The notes: generated from the sequence alone by a model not told the origin. A stretch of DNA of 64,000 nucleotides from Aliiroseovarius sediminilitoris (GCF_900109955.1 NZ_FOJB01000003.1:1-64000), one strand, 5' to 3'. Shown: positions 51,777 to 61,112, counted from the first letter of the stretch. Program-made: numbers and translations.

Positions 51777-52651
51777 ATATCCTGGCCCATCGCTTGCCGC
51801 AGCATCCAGATCATCCGTTGGAAGCGGAGACGGAACAAGGTGCCAACCGCGCGCAACCGCTCGACCCAGCCGCCCAGCTTGTCACTGCGTAACACCTTCG
51901 GCGTGTGCACGATGGCGCTGACCGGCATCGCCAAAGCCCGCAAGGCCCATTTCGCGCGGTCGCGCGGCGTGTTTCCGTTTACGCCAAACAGCTCTTGCGT
52001 CAGACGTCGCCATTTGTGGCGCAGCGCCGCCCAATCAGAGCGGGATGGGTGGCTGACCACCAGATCCTCTCGATAGATCAGCTTGTGTCCCTTGGATACG
52101 GCACGCGTGCTCCAATCCAGATCTTCCGAAACTCCGCCGCGAAACCCCCCAACGTCTTCAAAGACTTCACGGGTCGTGACCAGATTGCCCGAGCCAGTAA
52201 ACCCCTGAACTTCAATGTAGTTCTGGAAGTTGAAGGCAAAGACCGCCTCGAACGCCTCGGCCCCGCTGCGCGGTGGTGGGGTTTCATCGAACACATCGAC
52301 CCGACCTCCAATCAGATCGGCGCTCGGCGCAACCTCGTGCGCCTTGGCGACCCAGTCATCGGCCGCAACGCAGTCGGCATCTATGAAGAACAACAGCGGT
52401 GCGTTGGTTTCTGCGACCCCACGATTGCGTGCGGCGGCGGCTCCCTTTTCGGGTTCGACCACAAATCGGACATCGGGAAAACGGGTCTGAACTTCGGTCA
52501 AAGGGTGTGGCGAGTTGTTGTCCACGACCAGAATTTCGACCCGCGACAGATCATTTCGCGTCAGAGCCGTCAGGCATCGTGTCAACCGTTCCGGGTCATT
52601 GTAGTGGGGAATGATAATGGCAGCGTCAGGCAGTGCCATATCCATATCCAT
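51773..52651 (-). CDS. GT2-family glycosyltransferase
   Basis: 292 residues. GT-A start AAIIIPHYNDPERLTRCLTA, then VEILVVDNNSPHPLTEV and the metal motif LLFFIDADCVAADDW (DAD). The later region GGVSEDLDWSTRAVSKGH has the ED-x-D-W element of processive or rhamnosyl-type GT2 enzymes. Three ATG codons (52651, 52645, 52639) are possible starts. All lie inside the Tyr-Gly-repeat coding end of the upstream kinase gene, so the start is uncertain by up to four codons. Co-transcribed with the kinase and PCP genes. Confidence 0.82.
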   Translation of the reverse strand: MDMDMALPDAAIIIPHYNDPERLTRCLTALTRNDLSRVEILVVDNNSPHPLTEVQTRFPDVRFVVEPEKGAAAARNRGVAETNAPLLFFIDADCVAADDWVAKAHEVAPSADLIGGRVDVFDETPPPRSGAEAFEAVFAFNFQNYIEVQGFTGSGNLVTTREVFEDVGGFRGGVSEDLDWSTRAVSKGHKLIYREDLVVSHPSRSDWAALRHKWRRLTQELFGVNGNTPRDRAKWALRALAMPVSAIVHTPKVLRSDKLGGWVERLRAVGTLFRLRFQRMIWMLRQAMGQDI

Positions 52652-53444
52652 ATGCGCCGTCGCTGAAATGACTTTTGTTCAGAACAACGCCCATGACGGT
52701 GGTCAACTCGGACAGTTGGCGTTCGGCAATATCGACCTGCTCGACAGTCGTGCGCTCGGCCTCGGCCAGAAGCAGCGCACAATCGACATTTTGCAGAAAA
52801 CCGAAATTGTCATCCGCCCCGATCAGGGGTGGCATGTCCAAAAGCATGATGTCCGGCTCGTAGTCGTCCTGAAGCTCGTCCAGGATGACCTTGGTCTGGT
52901 TGCTTTGCAGGATTTCCGAGGCATTCGAAACCTCGCCCCTGTTCAGCCCGACGGCAACGTTCTCGCCGAACCGGCGGCCATGCTCCGCAAAGCTCTTCTT
53001 GCCTTGCAGCACGTCGCCCATGTTGCCGTCACACTGCAACCCAAGCACCTTTGCCAATCCTTGCCGTCGCAAATCCAGATCCAGAACCATCGTCAACAGA
53101 TCTGTTTGCCGGCCAAAGCTGAAAATCAGATTGGCCGCCGTCGTGGTTTTACCGCAGGCACTGTGCGGGGACACAAGCGCGATGCGCTTCCAGCCATTGT
53201 TGGTGGCCTGCTGCAAGATCCGGGTGCGCAACATGTCAAACGGACCAGCCGCAGCCCCGCCATTCAGCGATACAAGACGGTTCTTTTGCGCAAGCGATGC
53301 TGAAATATCAAACGGTTCCAGTTCTGCCCAGGCTTCGGGCATCGAGGCGGGCGGCTTCGATGATCGTTCCTGAGAGCGCCGCGCGCGCGGTTTCCCGTCG
53401 CGTTGTCTGCGTGCCTTTTCGATGGCGGCCTGAAGCTTTTCCAT
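52626..53444 (-). CDS. Bacterial tyrosine kinase of the CpsD/Wzc-C type (EPS autokinase)
   Basis: 272 residues from ATG 53444 (GAGAGG upstream). Modified Walker A: LVSPHSACGKTTTAANL, with Pro where the first Gly is expected. Walker A': MVLDLDLRRQ. Walker B: DIMLLDMPPLIGADD. The C terminus is a Tyr cluster (AYGYGYGTA). BY-kinases autophosphorylate this tail and, with the PCP protein encoded just upstream, control polymer length. A separate PCP and kinase is the Gram-positive-like arrangement also found in exosortase-linked loci. Confidence 0.85.
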   Translation of the reverse strand: MEKLQAAIEKARRQRDGKPRARRSQERSSKPPASMPEAWAELEPFDISASLAQKNRLVSLNGGAAAGPFDMLRTRILQQATNNGWKRIALVSPHSACGKTTTAANLIFSFGRQTDLLTMVLDLDLRRQGLAKVLGLQCDGNMGDVLQGKKSFAEHGRRFGENVAVGLNRGEVSNASEILQSNQTKVILDELQDDYEPDIMLLDMPPLIGADDNFGFLQNVDCALLLAEAERTTVEQVDIAERQLSELTTVMGVVLNKSHFSDGAYGYGYGTA

Positions 53445-53484
53445 TGCGATCAGATCCTCTCTGAACAGTTCTGTTTTCGCGCCT

Positions 53485-55026
53485 TCACCAGCGCACGCCA
53501 ATTTTGTCCATGATCCGATCGGCCAACAAATCCAGCGGCTGATAGAACACGTGAACCGCATAGACGGCGACGGGAATGCCCAGCAAAATTATGACCACCC
53601 CCAGAATGCGTAACTTGCGCCGATGCGAGTTTTCACCAACGGTGGTGATATAGGGGATGGTGGCCAAGGGTGCGATACCCAGCTTCGACACCAGATCCTC
53701 GGGTCGACGAATCGACCGGTTCAAGAATTCCAGAAGGACCACCAGGCCAAGTCCGGCCAGAATGCCAAACACGCTGCCGCCCGCGGCGATAAACGTACGG
53801 TTGGGCTTACTGGGCCGGCTTGGGACGGCGGGCGGTTCAATCACAGAAATCCGCTGACCGCGCGACATGACTTCAATGCGTTCGCCGGTGCTGGCACGCG
53901 ACAGACGATCAACGGCTGTGTTGTATTGCAGTTGAAGGTTCTCGTAATCCAATTGCAATTCATCGAGCCGGATGGCGTTTGTCGGGGTTCTTTCGATCGA
54001 GTCCGTTAGCCGCTCCAGCTGTCTCGTCGTGTTGATTTTTTCGTCGTTCAACGCGTCCTGACGCGCGGTGATCTCGGCCAGTTGAATGTCCAACAACGAA
54101 TTTCCGGTCAAAGGTTGATCGCCTTCTTCCGGCGGCATGGTCTGCAAGGTTCGTTCAAGCGCGGCAATGCGAGCACGCAGCAATTTTACCCGTGGGTTGG
54201 ATTCGGAATATACCGCAAGTGCATTGTTCAACGCCGCCCGCATTTCCTCCAATTGTTGCTGTTCCGGTGACAAAGCCGGACCGGCCAACCCGCCAACCTG
54301 ACCGGTGGTTTCAAAAATGCGTACCAGACGCCTGCGTTGCTCTTGCAAGCTGACGGTCTCACGTTCCAACTGCGCCAAGCGTTCCTGTAACAGAGATTGC
54401 TGCCCCAACCGGTAATCAAGGCTTTCCGGCAGCGCATCGACATTTTCAGTCTTGAAGGCAAGAATTCGAGCACTGCGCTCGGCTAATTCCTGATTGAGCC
54501 GTGACACTTCCTGTTCAAAGAACTCAAGCGTTTGAGCGGCGCGCCCAGTGCGCGACTGCACGTCCTCTTTCTGGATCAGCGTCAGGTATTCGTTCAACAC
54601 ACCCGCCGCATTCTGCCCGGAGGGCGCTTCGAAGCTGATTGACATCAGGGCGGCCTGATCCCGCCCACCGGTGCTGCGGATCGAGGTGCGGGCCCGCATG
54701 GCTTGGGTAATCCGGTCCGGCGTCATCCCGTCCTGACCTTCCAGCACCTGAAACTTGTTCGCGATCTCAAGCAGGTTGGCACGTGTCATCAGTTTTTGTT
54801 CGACCACTTGCAATTGTTCCTGCGCCGGCGTGCGGGCGGTCGACGCCGCCAACTCATCCGGGATCTGAGGCGATTCCACGATCAAAGTCATCCGCGAGAC
54901 ATAGGATGGGGGCAACGTCATGGCCATGATGATCGACGCGGCAGCGATGACCGTCGCGACAACCAGAAAATACGGAAGGCGCCGCAAAAAGATTGATCGG
55001 TAAAACTGTAAGTTCGTTGTAGCCAT
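53485..55026 (-). CDS. Wzz/PCP-family polysaccharide chain-length determinant protein
   Basis: 513 residues from ATG 55026. TM1 near residues 17-38 (LPYFLVVATVIAAASIIMAM), a long periplasmic domain with coiled coil (~165-365), then the Pro-rich segment PPAVPSRPSKPNRT before TM2. A further TM (ILGVVIILLGIPVAVYAVHV) lies near the C terminus. No kinase domain, which is encoded by the next gene. PCP proteins form oligomers that set glycan chain length and link the polymerase to the export channel. Upstream is the ExeA-like ATPase. Confidence 0.87.
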   Translation of the reverse strand: MATTNLQFYRSIFLRRLPYFLVVATVIAAASIIMAMTLPPSYVSRMTLIVESPQIPDELAASTARTPAQEQLQVVEQKLMTRANLLEIANKFQVLEGQDGMTPDRITQAMRARTSIRSTGGRDQAALMSISFEAPSGQNAAGVLNEYLTLIQKEDVQSRTGRAAQTLEFFEQEVSRLNQELAERSARILAFKTENVDALPESLDYRLGQQSLLQERLAQLERETVSLQEQRRRLVRIFETTGQVGGLAGPALSPEQQQLEEMRAALNNALAVYSESNPRVKLLRARIAALERTLQTMPPEEGDQPLTGNSLLDIQLAEITARQDALNDEKINTTRQLERLTDSIERTPTNAIRLDELQLDYENLQLQYNTAVDRLSRASTGERIEVMSRGQRISVIEPPAVPSRPSKPNRTFIAAGGSVFGILAGLGLVVLLEFLNRSIRRPEDLVSKLGIAPLATIPYITTVGENSHRRKLRILGVVIILLGIPVAVYAVHVFYQPLDLLADRIMDKIGVRW

Positions 55027-55122
55027 TGGCGATTTAATCCTTACCCCAGGACCCACCGGTTCGCGCAATTCGCATCAGCAATCTGGTCGGGGATAGTAAC
55101 ATGCAATTAATTTCTGTCGAAG

Positions 55123-56067
55123 CTATCCGGTTTTCTTCTTGGGAATGTCAACCCGCCGCGCCGCACGCAGGAACAAGGGTTTGGATGTGTCTTCGTCCGT
55201 ATCGACGTCTTTAGGCAGGCTTTCGTTGTCATCTGCCAGGTTGCTGGCAAAAAACACGCCGTCCTCCAGGACATTGCGAACAGCCTTCACCGATACGCGT
55301 TTGCTGCTGCTGCTCCAGGCATAAAGCAGGGACAACTCACACAATTGGTTGACCAGACGCGGGATGCCCTTGGTCGCCTTGAACACTTCGGCACACGCCA
55401 AAGGCGTGATTTCACTGCCGGTTCCGCCCGCCACCTTCAATCGGTGCTTGATATAGGCCCGCACAGTGGTTTCATCCATGCCTTCCAGATGAAAACTGGC
55501 TGCGACCCGCTGCGCCAACTGGCGCATTCCGGGGCTAAGCACGATATCTTTCAATTCGGGCTGCCCGACAAGGATCAGCTGGATCAGTTCGTCCTTGTTG
55601 GCGTTGATATTGGTCAGCATCCGCATCTCTTCCAGCCCCTCGCTGGACAGATTCTGTGCTTCGTCAATGATCAGGACGACCCGGCGGCCTTCGGCATATT
55701 CGCTTACGATGCTTTCCTGAAACCGCTGAAACAGCGTCACATAGCTTTCCGAAGGTTCAAACGGGATGGACAGTGCGTTCATCACCCATTGCAGCAATTC
55801 GCCCCGGTCGCCCTGCACGTTCGACAACAGCCCGACGCGAACAGAATCATCCATCTGGCTCAGAAGTTTCTGCACCAATGTTGTCTTGCCCGATCCGATC
55901 TCGCCGGTGATCAGCGTGATCGGCGCGCGCGACAATATCCCAAACTCCAATACTGCATAGGCGCGCTTGTGCTGTTTGGACCAAAACAGAAAGCTCGGGT
56001 CCGGCACCAGAGTAAAGGGCCGTTCGGTCAAACCGAAATGCCCAGTATAGAGTTCGTTGGAATTCAT
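55123..56067 (-). CDS. ExeA-like AAA ATPase of the exosortase/EPS system
   Basis: 314 residues. The start HFGLTERPFTLVPDPSFLF is typical of ExeA/GspA-type and PEP-CTERM-associated ATPases. Walker A: LITGEIGSGKTTLVQKLL. Walker B: RRVVLIIDEAQNLSSEGLEE. Sensor/arginine region: RLAQ replaced here by MRQLAQRVAASFHLEGMDE. It lacks the peptidoglycan-binding C-terminal domain seen in some ExeA proteins. Probably powers or regulates assembly of the export complex. First gene of the minus-strand set 56067 to 51773. Confidence 0.82.
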   Translation of the reverse strand: MNSNELYTGHFGLTERPFTLVPDPSFLFWSKQHKRAYAVLEFGILSRAPITLITGEIGSGKTTLVQKLLSQMDDSVRVGLLSNVQGDRGELLQWVMNALSIPFEPSESYVTLFQRFQESIVSEYAEGRRVVLIIDEAQNLSSEGLEEMRMLTNINANKDELIQLILVGQPELKDIVLSPGMRQLAQRVAASFHLEGMDETTVRAYIKHRLKVAGGTGSEITPLACAEVFKATKGIPRLVNQLCELSLLYAWSSSSKRVSVKAVRNVLEDGVFFASNLADDNESLPKDVDTDEDTSKPLFLRAARRVDIPKKKTG

Positions 56068-56595
56068 AATCCTGTCTGACTTCCTGGTTTAATACCAAAA
56101 CTGCTAATGCGAGGTTGTGGCGAAATAATGTCAACGCCTGAAGGCTTTTTGCACATAAAGGCCCTCACTTCAAATTTGAAACAGTATACCCACCTGCATT
56201 GTGGACTGAAAATATCGTCCCTGCCTGGTGAAAAGAATCATTCGCAAGTGAGAATCGAAAATTGTTGCAAATGACCGAAATCAAAAATCAATAAAAATAG
56301 AAAAGCGCCCTTTATTGTATACACAAACAAAACAATATTCGATCAGTCGAGGCAACAGAATGCTTGTAAAATTATAAGTTTCCAACTACTTAATACGTCA
56401 ATCCGCGAGGTGGGCGGAATTGTGCTACAAATTGGGCAATAATGTGTTAATGTCCCTGTGGGGTTAAGGAGAGCCGGAAGTTATTTTGACTTATCGGTTG
56501 GTTCGCAAGCTGCTGTGCCTGCAAGACATAGAGATTATTTCATCTCGAGGGTTTCCCGTGTCAGGCTGCCGCTTTTATTTTGAGGTGTAAGGAAA
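56068..56595. promoter_or_regulatory. Long AT-rich divergent control region of the export genes
   Basis: 528 bases without a convincing gene, between the ATPase gene (minus) and the initiating sugar transferase (plus). It is much richer in A+T than its surroundings. It holds a perfect 12-bp palindrome TTCAAATTTGAA (56169-56180), the shared element copy B (56316-56336) and a ribosome-binding-like AAGGAGAG at 56466. A 34-codon TTG-started frame (56486-56590) is possible but weak. Confidence 0.5.
56316..56336. promoter_or_regulatory. Shared 21-bp element, copy B
   Basis: TGTATAC-AC-AAAC-A-AAACAAT, 18 of 21 positions identical to copy A at 12853-12873. It lies 260 bases upstream of the sugar transferase start and 249 bases upstream of the ATPase gene on the other strand. 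Confidence 0.35.
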
Positions 56596-57285
56596 ATGAC
56601 GACCCATTTTAAAGACTTTTCTGATTCCAGCACCAAGCTGGTGAAACGACAAAATTTCTACATAGCTGATTCTTCTGTTCGTCCTTATCGTGATCGCTTC
56701 AAACGCCTGTTCGACATTGCCTTTGTCGTCGCGGCGGCACCGATTGCGATCCCGTTGATTGGCATCATGCTGCTGTTGGCTGCACTTGACGGCGGCAAGC
56801 CGTTCTATCGTCAACGCCGCATCGGCAAGGACGGTCGCATTTACAACATGGTCAAAATCCGCTCGATGGTGATGAATGCCGACCAACGGCTTGAGGCTTA
56901 TCTGAACAGCAATCCGGACGCCCGCGCCGAATGGGACAGCACACAAAAGCTGAAAGACGATCCGCGGATCACCAAGGTCGGAAAATTCCTGCGCAAATCG
57001 TCGATGGATGAACTGCCGCAACTGTGGAATGTTCTTATGGGCGATATGTCCATCGTAGGCCCGCGCCCGATGATGGAAGATCAAAAGACCCTGTATCCGG
57101 GCGCCGCTTATTATGCCATGCGCCCCGGCATCACCGGACCCTGGCAGGTGTCGGACCGCAACGAGACAACATTCGCACAGCGCGCGACCTTCGACACGAA
57201 ATACTATTACGAACTGTCGCTGAAGAAAGACCTTGAGATTCTTGGCAAAACCGTGGGTGTCGTTTTGCGCTGCACAGGTCACTGA
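56596..57285 (+). CDS. Initiating undecaprenyl-phosphate sugar phosphotransferase (ExoY/WcaJ-type)
   Basis: 229 residues, a short (ExoY-like) member of the bacterial sugar transferase family. One re-entrant/TM helix near residues 38-62 (FDIAFVVAAAPIAIPLIGIM). Catalytic region: YRQRRIGKDGRIYNMVKIRS and LRKSSMDELPQLWNVLMGDM, then SIVGPRPMM and RPGITGPWQVSDRN. It moves a sugar-1-phosphate (galactose or glucose in relatives) from UDP-sugar to undecaprenyl phosphate, starting the repeat unit. AAGGA precedes ATG 56596. It heads the plus-strand export genes. Confidence 0.92.
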   Translation: MTTHFKDFSDSSTKLVKRQNFYIADSSVRPYRDRFKRLFDIAFVVAAAPIAIPLIGIMLLLAALDGGKPFYRQRRIGKDGRIYNMVKIRSMVMNADQRLEAYLNSNPDARAEWDSTQKLKDDPRITKVGKFLRKSSMDELPQLWNVLMGDMSIVGPRPMMEDQKTLYPGAAYYAMRPGITGPWQVSDRNETTFAQRATFDTKYYYELSLKKDLEILGKTVGVVLRCTGH

Positions 57286-57536
57286 TCAGGCACCAATCAC
57301 GCTGATGGCGCGCGGCATTATTGTCGGGCGCCATTTGCTTATAAAGCGCCGATTTTCCAGTTGACCACCCGCCACCAAGGCGACATCGCAGTCCACCAAC
57401 ATCGTGGTAACTTGCTGAAAACGTGCAAAACAGCTACAATTCTGCTTAAACGAGCAAACTCAACGATATTAACCGTTTGAATACAAACCGGACCGGAGTA
57501 TTCTAATCTATGCCTTTGGCAGATAGGGGATTCACC

Positions 57537-58121
57537 ATGCTCAAAAATATTTTTACATTTCTAACCGCCTTTTTTGCACTGAATGTACTGATCGCTAGCA
57601 ATGCGATGGCGCAGAACGGATACAAAATTCGTGCGGGTGACACCCTGAACATTGAGGTGGTTGAAGATGCAAACCTCAACCGGTCAGTGTTGGTGCTTCC
57701 TGATGGCTCCATCAGCTTCCCATTCGCCGACGGCGTTCGTGCAGCGGGACTTACAACGAGCCAGGTCGCCGCAAAGCTGGCTGACACGATGGCCCCGAAC
57801 TTCACCACAACACCGAATGTCTATGTTTCTGTTGGCCAAGTCGCCGTTCGTCAGGCGACCGGTCCGATTGTTCCGGCCACGGATGACATCTATGTCTCTG
57901 GTGAAATCAACAATCCCGGCAAACTTGCGGGAAGCAGAGGCATTACAGTTCTGCAAGCCATTGCCCAAGGGGGCGGCTTGACACGTTTTGCCGCCACCAA
58001 GCGTATTCAGGTGCGCCGTGGAAACAAGATCTATGGGTATAACTACGAAACCAATGCGGGCAACATTCGCCTGCAAAAAGGTGACGTAATCATCGTGCCG
58101 CAGCGCAAACTTTTCGAATAA
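57537..58121 (+). CDS. Wza-like polysaccharide export protein (short form)
   Basis: 194 residues from ATG 57537 (AGGGGA eight bases upstream); an ATG at 57510 also has GGAG but would bury the signal peptide. Signal: LTAFFALNVLIASNAMAQ. The PES domain starts YKIRAGDTLNIEVVEDANLN with VLVLPDGSISFPFADG; an SLBB-like part follows (DIYVSGEINNPGKLAGSRG). No lipobox Cys, and about half the length of Wza, so it may form the periplasmic part with the adjacent beta-barrel protein acting as outer-membrane exit. It lies 251 bases downstream of the sugar transferase gene. Confidence 0.85.
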   Translation: MLKNIFTFLTAFFALNVLIASNAMAQNGYKIRAGDTLNIEVVEDANLNRSVLVLPDGSISFPFADGVRAAGLTTSQVAAKLADTMAPNFTTTPNVYVSVGQVAVRQATGPIVPATDDIYVSGEINNPGKLAGSRGITVLQAIAQGGGLTRFAATKRIQVRRGNKIYGYNYETNAGNIRLQKGDVIIVPQRKLFE

Positions 58122-58154
58122 GCGCGACGGCAAAAAACGAGCAGAGGAAAACAG

Positions 58155-59558
58155 GTGGGACAGAAAAATAAAATTGCCGCCCTCCTGGCAGGAACCAGCC
58201 TGATCGCAACCGGGTTGGTTCCCGCCACTGGACAAGAAGCAGATGCCGTCGCCCCGATCGAGGGGTTTGCGATGACGCTGGGCATATCATCAACTTTGCG
58301 GGTCAACGACAACCTCAGCTTCAGCGACCCGTCGCCGGGCACGTCGACCCTGTGGGATAACACCGTTAACTTCGGGTTGCTCAGCGAAACCGGCGTGGCC
58401 CGGTTCACCGCTGATCTGGGTGCGACTGTCCGCACCGCAGCCCTGCCCGGTCAATCGACCGAAACGACGTTTGACGATCCCTCTATCGTTCTGGGTTATC
58501 AGATGGAAAGCGCCGACAGCCTGCTTGAGGCTGAACTGGCCTATCAGCAGGTTTCGCTGCAATTTGAAGACCCGTTGCTGGGCATTGACGACCTGATCGA
58601 AGACGGGCTTGAACCAAGCGATCTGACCGCCTCGGACGGTATGCGTGGCACGTATAGCGCAAGCGTTTCTTTCGAAACGGGCCGCACCGCCCCCTTTGGG
58701 TTTGGCACTGTCCTTGAATACGAAAAGACCGAATACTGGGACACCACCGATCCCGGCAACTATGATGACGAAACCACCGCAGCCGAAGTCTTTGCCCGCT
58801 TGCAATTTTCGCCCGTGATGGAAGGCCGTATCGCACTGGATTGGGAACAGTATGACGCGATGGACGCTGTTAGCACCTCGCGCCGCACCACCGGCGCGAC
58901 GGCCAGCCTGACATACGAGATCAACGCCATCACCCGTATGACCGCCAGCCTTGGCTATACCGAGATCGAGGAAACCAACCTGATCGGGACCACACTGCAA
59001 GACGGCGTGACCGGTGGTCTGGCCGTGACCCGCGATTTTCCCACTGGCAACATCACAGCCGAATATTCCACCGGGATCAGCACCACGGGCCGCCGCGACA
59101 CGATTGAGGTGCGCGGCGAGTTTGAGACACCGGGTGGATCCATCACCGCTGGCCTTGGTGCAACACGGTCGAATGCGGGCGATGTGAACATGATTGGCAG
59201 CCTGGGCTATACCAACGAACTGGCCATGGGCACTGTTACCGCAGCTCTGGAACGAAGCTATGATACGTCGAACGCTGGTATCGAAAACCGGTCAACCACC
59301 GCTTCGCTTGGCTTCGACACCGATCTGTCGCCCAACGCATCCATCGGGTTCGAACTGGATTATGCCGAGGTGACGGATGTTGCCGCCGACACAACCACTT
59401 CGATTTCCGGTTTCCGCGCGACCTATAACCGCGATCTGACGGCGGATTGGGGCCTGACGGCGGGGTATGAATATCGCAATCGCCAGGAGACTGGCGCCAC
59501 GAACCGCGAATCCAACGAGCTGTTCGTCACCCTTGAACGGGAGTTCAGCATCCGCTGA
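58155..59558 (+). CDS. Outer-membrane beta-barrel protein of the EPS/exosortase system
   Basis: 467 residues from GTG 58155 (AGAGGA seven bases upstream). A signal peptide (LLAGTSLIATGLVPATG) is followed by an almost continuous series of amphipathic strands with alternating charged residues (for example LGYTEIEETNLIGTTLQDG, ATYNRDLTADWGLTAGYEYR), ending in a strand FVTLEREFSIR like other barrel C termini. It resembles PEP-CTERM-system outer-membrane proteins. It lies 33 bases after the Wza-like gene and is followed by a strong terminator, so they form one unit. Possible exit pore for the polymer; inferred. Confidence 0.72.
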   Translation: MGQKNKIAALLAGTSLIATGLVPATGQEADAVAPIEGFAMTLGISSTLRVNDNLSFSDPSPGTSTLWDNTVNFGLLSETGVARFTADLGATVRTAALPGQSTETTFDDPSIVLGYQMESADSLLEAELAYQQVSLQFEDPLLGIDDLIEDGLEPSDLTASDGMRGTYSASVSFETGRTAPFGFGTVLEYEKTEYWDTTDPGNYDDETTAAEVFARLQFSPVMEGRIALDWEQYDAMDAVSTSRRTTGATASLTYEINAITRMTASLGYTEIEETNLIGTTLQDGVTGGLAVTRDFPTGNITAEYSTGISTTGRRDTIEVRGEFETPGGSITAGLGATRSNAGDVNMIGSLGYTNELAMGTVTAALERSYDTSNAGIENRSTTASLGFDTDLSPNASIGFELDYAEVTDVAADTTTSISGFRATYNRDLTADWGLTAGYEYRNRQETGATNRESNELFVTLEREFSIR

Positions 59559-59600
59559 TCCCTGCCCCGCCCTGCCCCGCAAAGCAGAGCGGCTGAATTC

Positions 59601-59639
59601 AAAAAACCCACCCGTGCCTCGCAGCCGGGTGGGTTTTTT
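59601..59639. terminator. Rho-independent bidirectional terminator
   Basis: A 14-bp perfect stem (59601-59614 with 59626-59639) with A6/T6 outer arms around an 11-base loop. It ends the plus-strand export operon and can also stop minus-strand transcription from the OMF lipoprotein gene. Confidence 0.93.
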
Positions 59640-59678
59640 GTTGGTGTGCCAAGATGGCATGGCGGCGTGGGAACCGCC

Positions 59679-61112
59679 TCAGTTCGACACTGAGCTGGCT
59701 GATTTCACTGCAACCACAGTTTCTTCTTCCGGCTCGCCAAATTGGCTGCCAGCCCCAAGCGCGATGTTCAGGCGCACATAGTTGCGGGCCAGTTGGCGCA
59801 GGTTGTCGGCAAGGGCCGTGTCAGCATCTGCAATCCGTTCCTCGGCGCTGATAAGGTCACGAATGGTCGCGCCTTCACGCCTCAGAAGCTCTTGGGTCAG
59901 ATCCCGTGCTTCGCCGTTCAGCCGCACGCGACGCTGCGATTCCACAACGGCGCTGCGGCTGGCCTGATAGGCGGCAAGGGCGCTTTCGACTTCGCTGACT
60001 GAACCCAAAACAGCAGACTGCCAGCCCGCATAGGCCTGACGGGCCGCGGATTGCCGCGCGGCAACACGGGACTTGTCGCTCTTCATCGGCAGCGACGGCA
60101 GGTTCAGGGTCGGCCCAATGGAATATTCAAGCCCGTCCCCGGAACTGGTCTTGCCATAGCCGATCATGCCGCTCAGCGACAGCGATGGGTACATGTTGGC
60201 CTGCGCGATGCCGACATTGGTGACGGCTTCATAATAGCTTCGTTCGGCGATTTTCATATCAGGGCGATTGCGCAGGATATCTGCGGGCACGCCGGTTTTC
60301 AGCGTTTTCGACGGGCGCGGCTGGCTGGCATTGTCGTCCAGATTGATGCCCAGACGGCCGGGCGCGACACCGGTCAGAACGGCGATCTCGGTTTTGCCGG
60401 CGCGGATCGCGGCGATCAGGGCCGGAATTTGCGTTTGTGTTTCGGCCACAAGCGCTTCGGTCTGGACGACGTCCAGCGTGGTCGCGGCGCGTTGGTCAAA
60501 CAATTGCTTGGTTTGCGTCACCGCATTCCGGCGCGAGGCAAGTTGCTGACGACGCAGGTTCAACAACCGTTGGTTATACCGAAGGTCCACATAGGAATTG
60601 GACAGGTTCAACAGCACCGTCAGGCGGGCGGCGTCTTCTTCGGCGTCTGCGATGTCGATACGGGCGCCTGCGGCCTGAATTTGCTGGCGGCGCAACCCAT
60701 ATGGATCAAGCATCCAATCCAGACCAAGCCGGGCGCGGGTGGTATTGCTTCCCGTGCCACCTGGCGATTGCCCATAGCGGTACGTGGCTGTGGGCGACAG
60801 GCTCAGAAGCCCCGGAACGGCGTCGCGGTTGGCTTGGGCTTCGATTACCTTTTCTCGGGCGATTTCAAGGTCATAGTTTCCTGCCAGGGCACGCTCGACC
60901 AGCTTGTTGAAGACAGGATCCTTGAACCCCATCCACCAGGTATCATTGGCCAAAGGCACCGGAACCGCCTGCGTCGAAACGCTGGAATAAGATTTGGCGA
61001 ATTTGAAGTATGGAAGTTTGTAAGGCTCGTCCGTTGCACAACCGGAAAGCCCGATCGTCGCTGTCAGGACAATGCCCAAGACCGGCGCTTTGCGCCTGCT
61101 CATCTGTTTCAT
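59679..61112 (-). CDS. Outer-membrane efflux lipoprotein (TolC/NodT family)
   Basis: 477 residues; signal with lipobox (TIGLSGC). Two repeats of the OMF fold with long coiled-coil helices (DLEIAREKVIEAQANRDAVP and DLTQELLRREGATIRDLIS). NodT-like proteins form the outer-membrane duct of tripartite exporters. It is 169 bases downstream of the HlyD-type adaptor gene, completing a type I secretion set with the ABC protein at the window edge. An ATG three codons later is also possible as start. Confidence 0.88.
   Translation of the reverse strand: MKQMSRRKAPVLGIVLTATIGLSGCATDEPYKLPYFKFAKSYSSVSTQAVPVPLANDTWWMGFKDPVFNKLVERALAGNYDLEIAREKVIEAQANRDAVPGLLSLSPTATYRYGQSPGGTGSNTTRARLGLDWMLDPYGLRRQQIQAAGARIDIADAEEDAARLTVLLNLSNSYVDLRYNQRLLNLRRQQLASRRNAVTQTKQLFDQRAATTLDVVQTEALVAETQTQIPALIAAIRAGKTEIAVLTGVAPGRLGINLDDNASQPRPSKTLKTGVPADILRNRPDMKIAERSYYEAVTNVGIAQANMYPSLSLSGMIGYGKTSSGDGLEYSIGPTLNLPSLPMKSDKSRVAARQSAARQAYAGWQSAVLGSVSEVESALAAYQASRSAVVESQRRVRLNGEARDLTQELLRREGATIRDLISAEERIADADTALADNLRQLARNYVRLNIALGAGSQFGEPEEETVVAVKSASSVSN

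Noticed and set aside
56486-56590. 34-codon TTG-started leader before the initiating sugar transferase
   Set aside because: The ribosome-binding-like AAGGAG is too far (14 bases) from the TTG, and no other support was found.
57305-57334. Inverted repeat ATGGCGC/GCGCCAT as terminator after the sugar transferase
   Set aside because: The loop is 16 bases and no T run follows.
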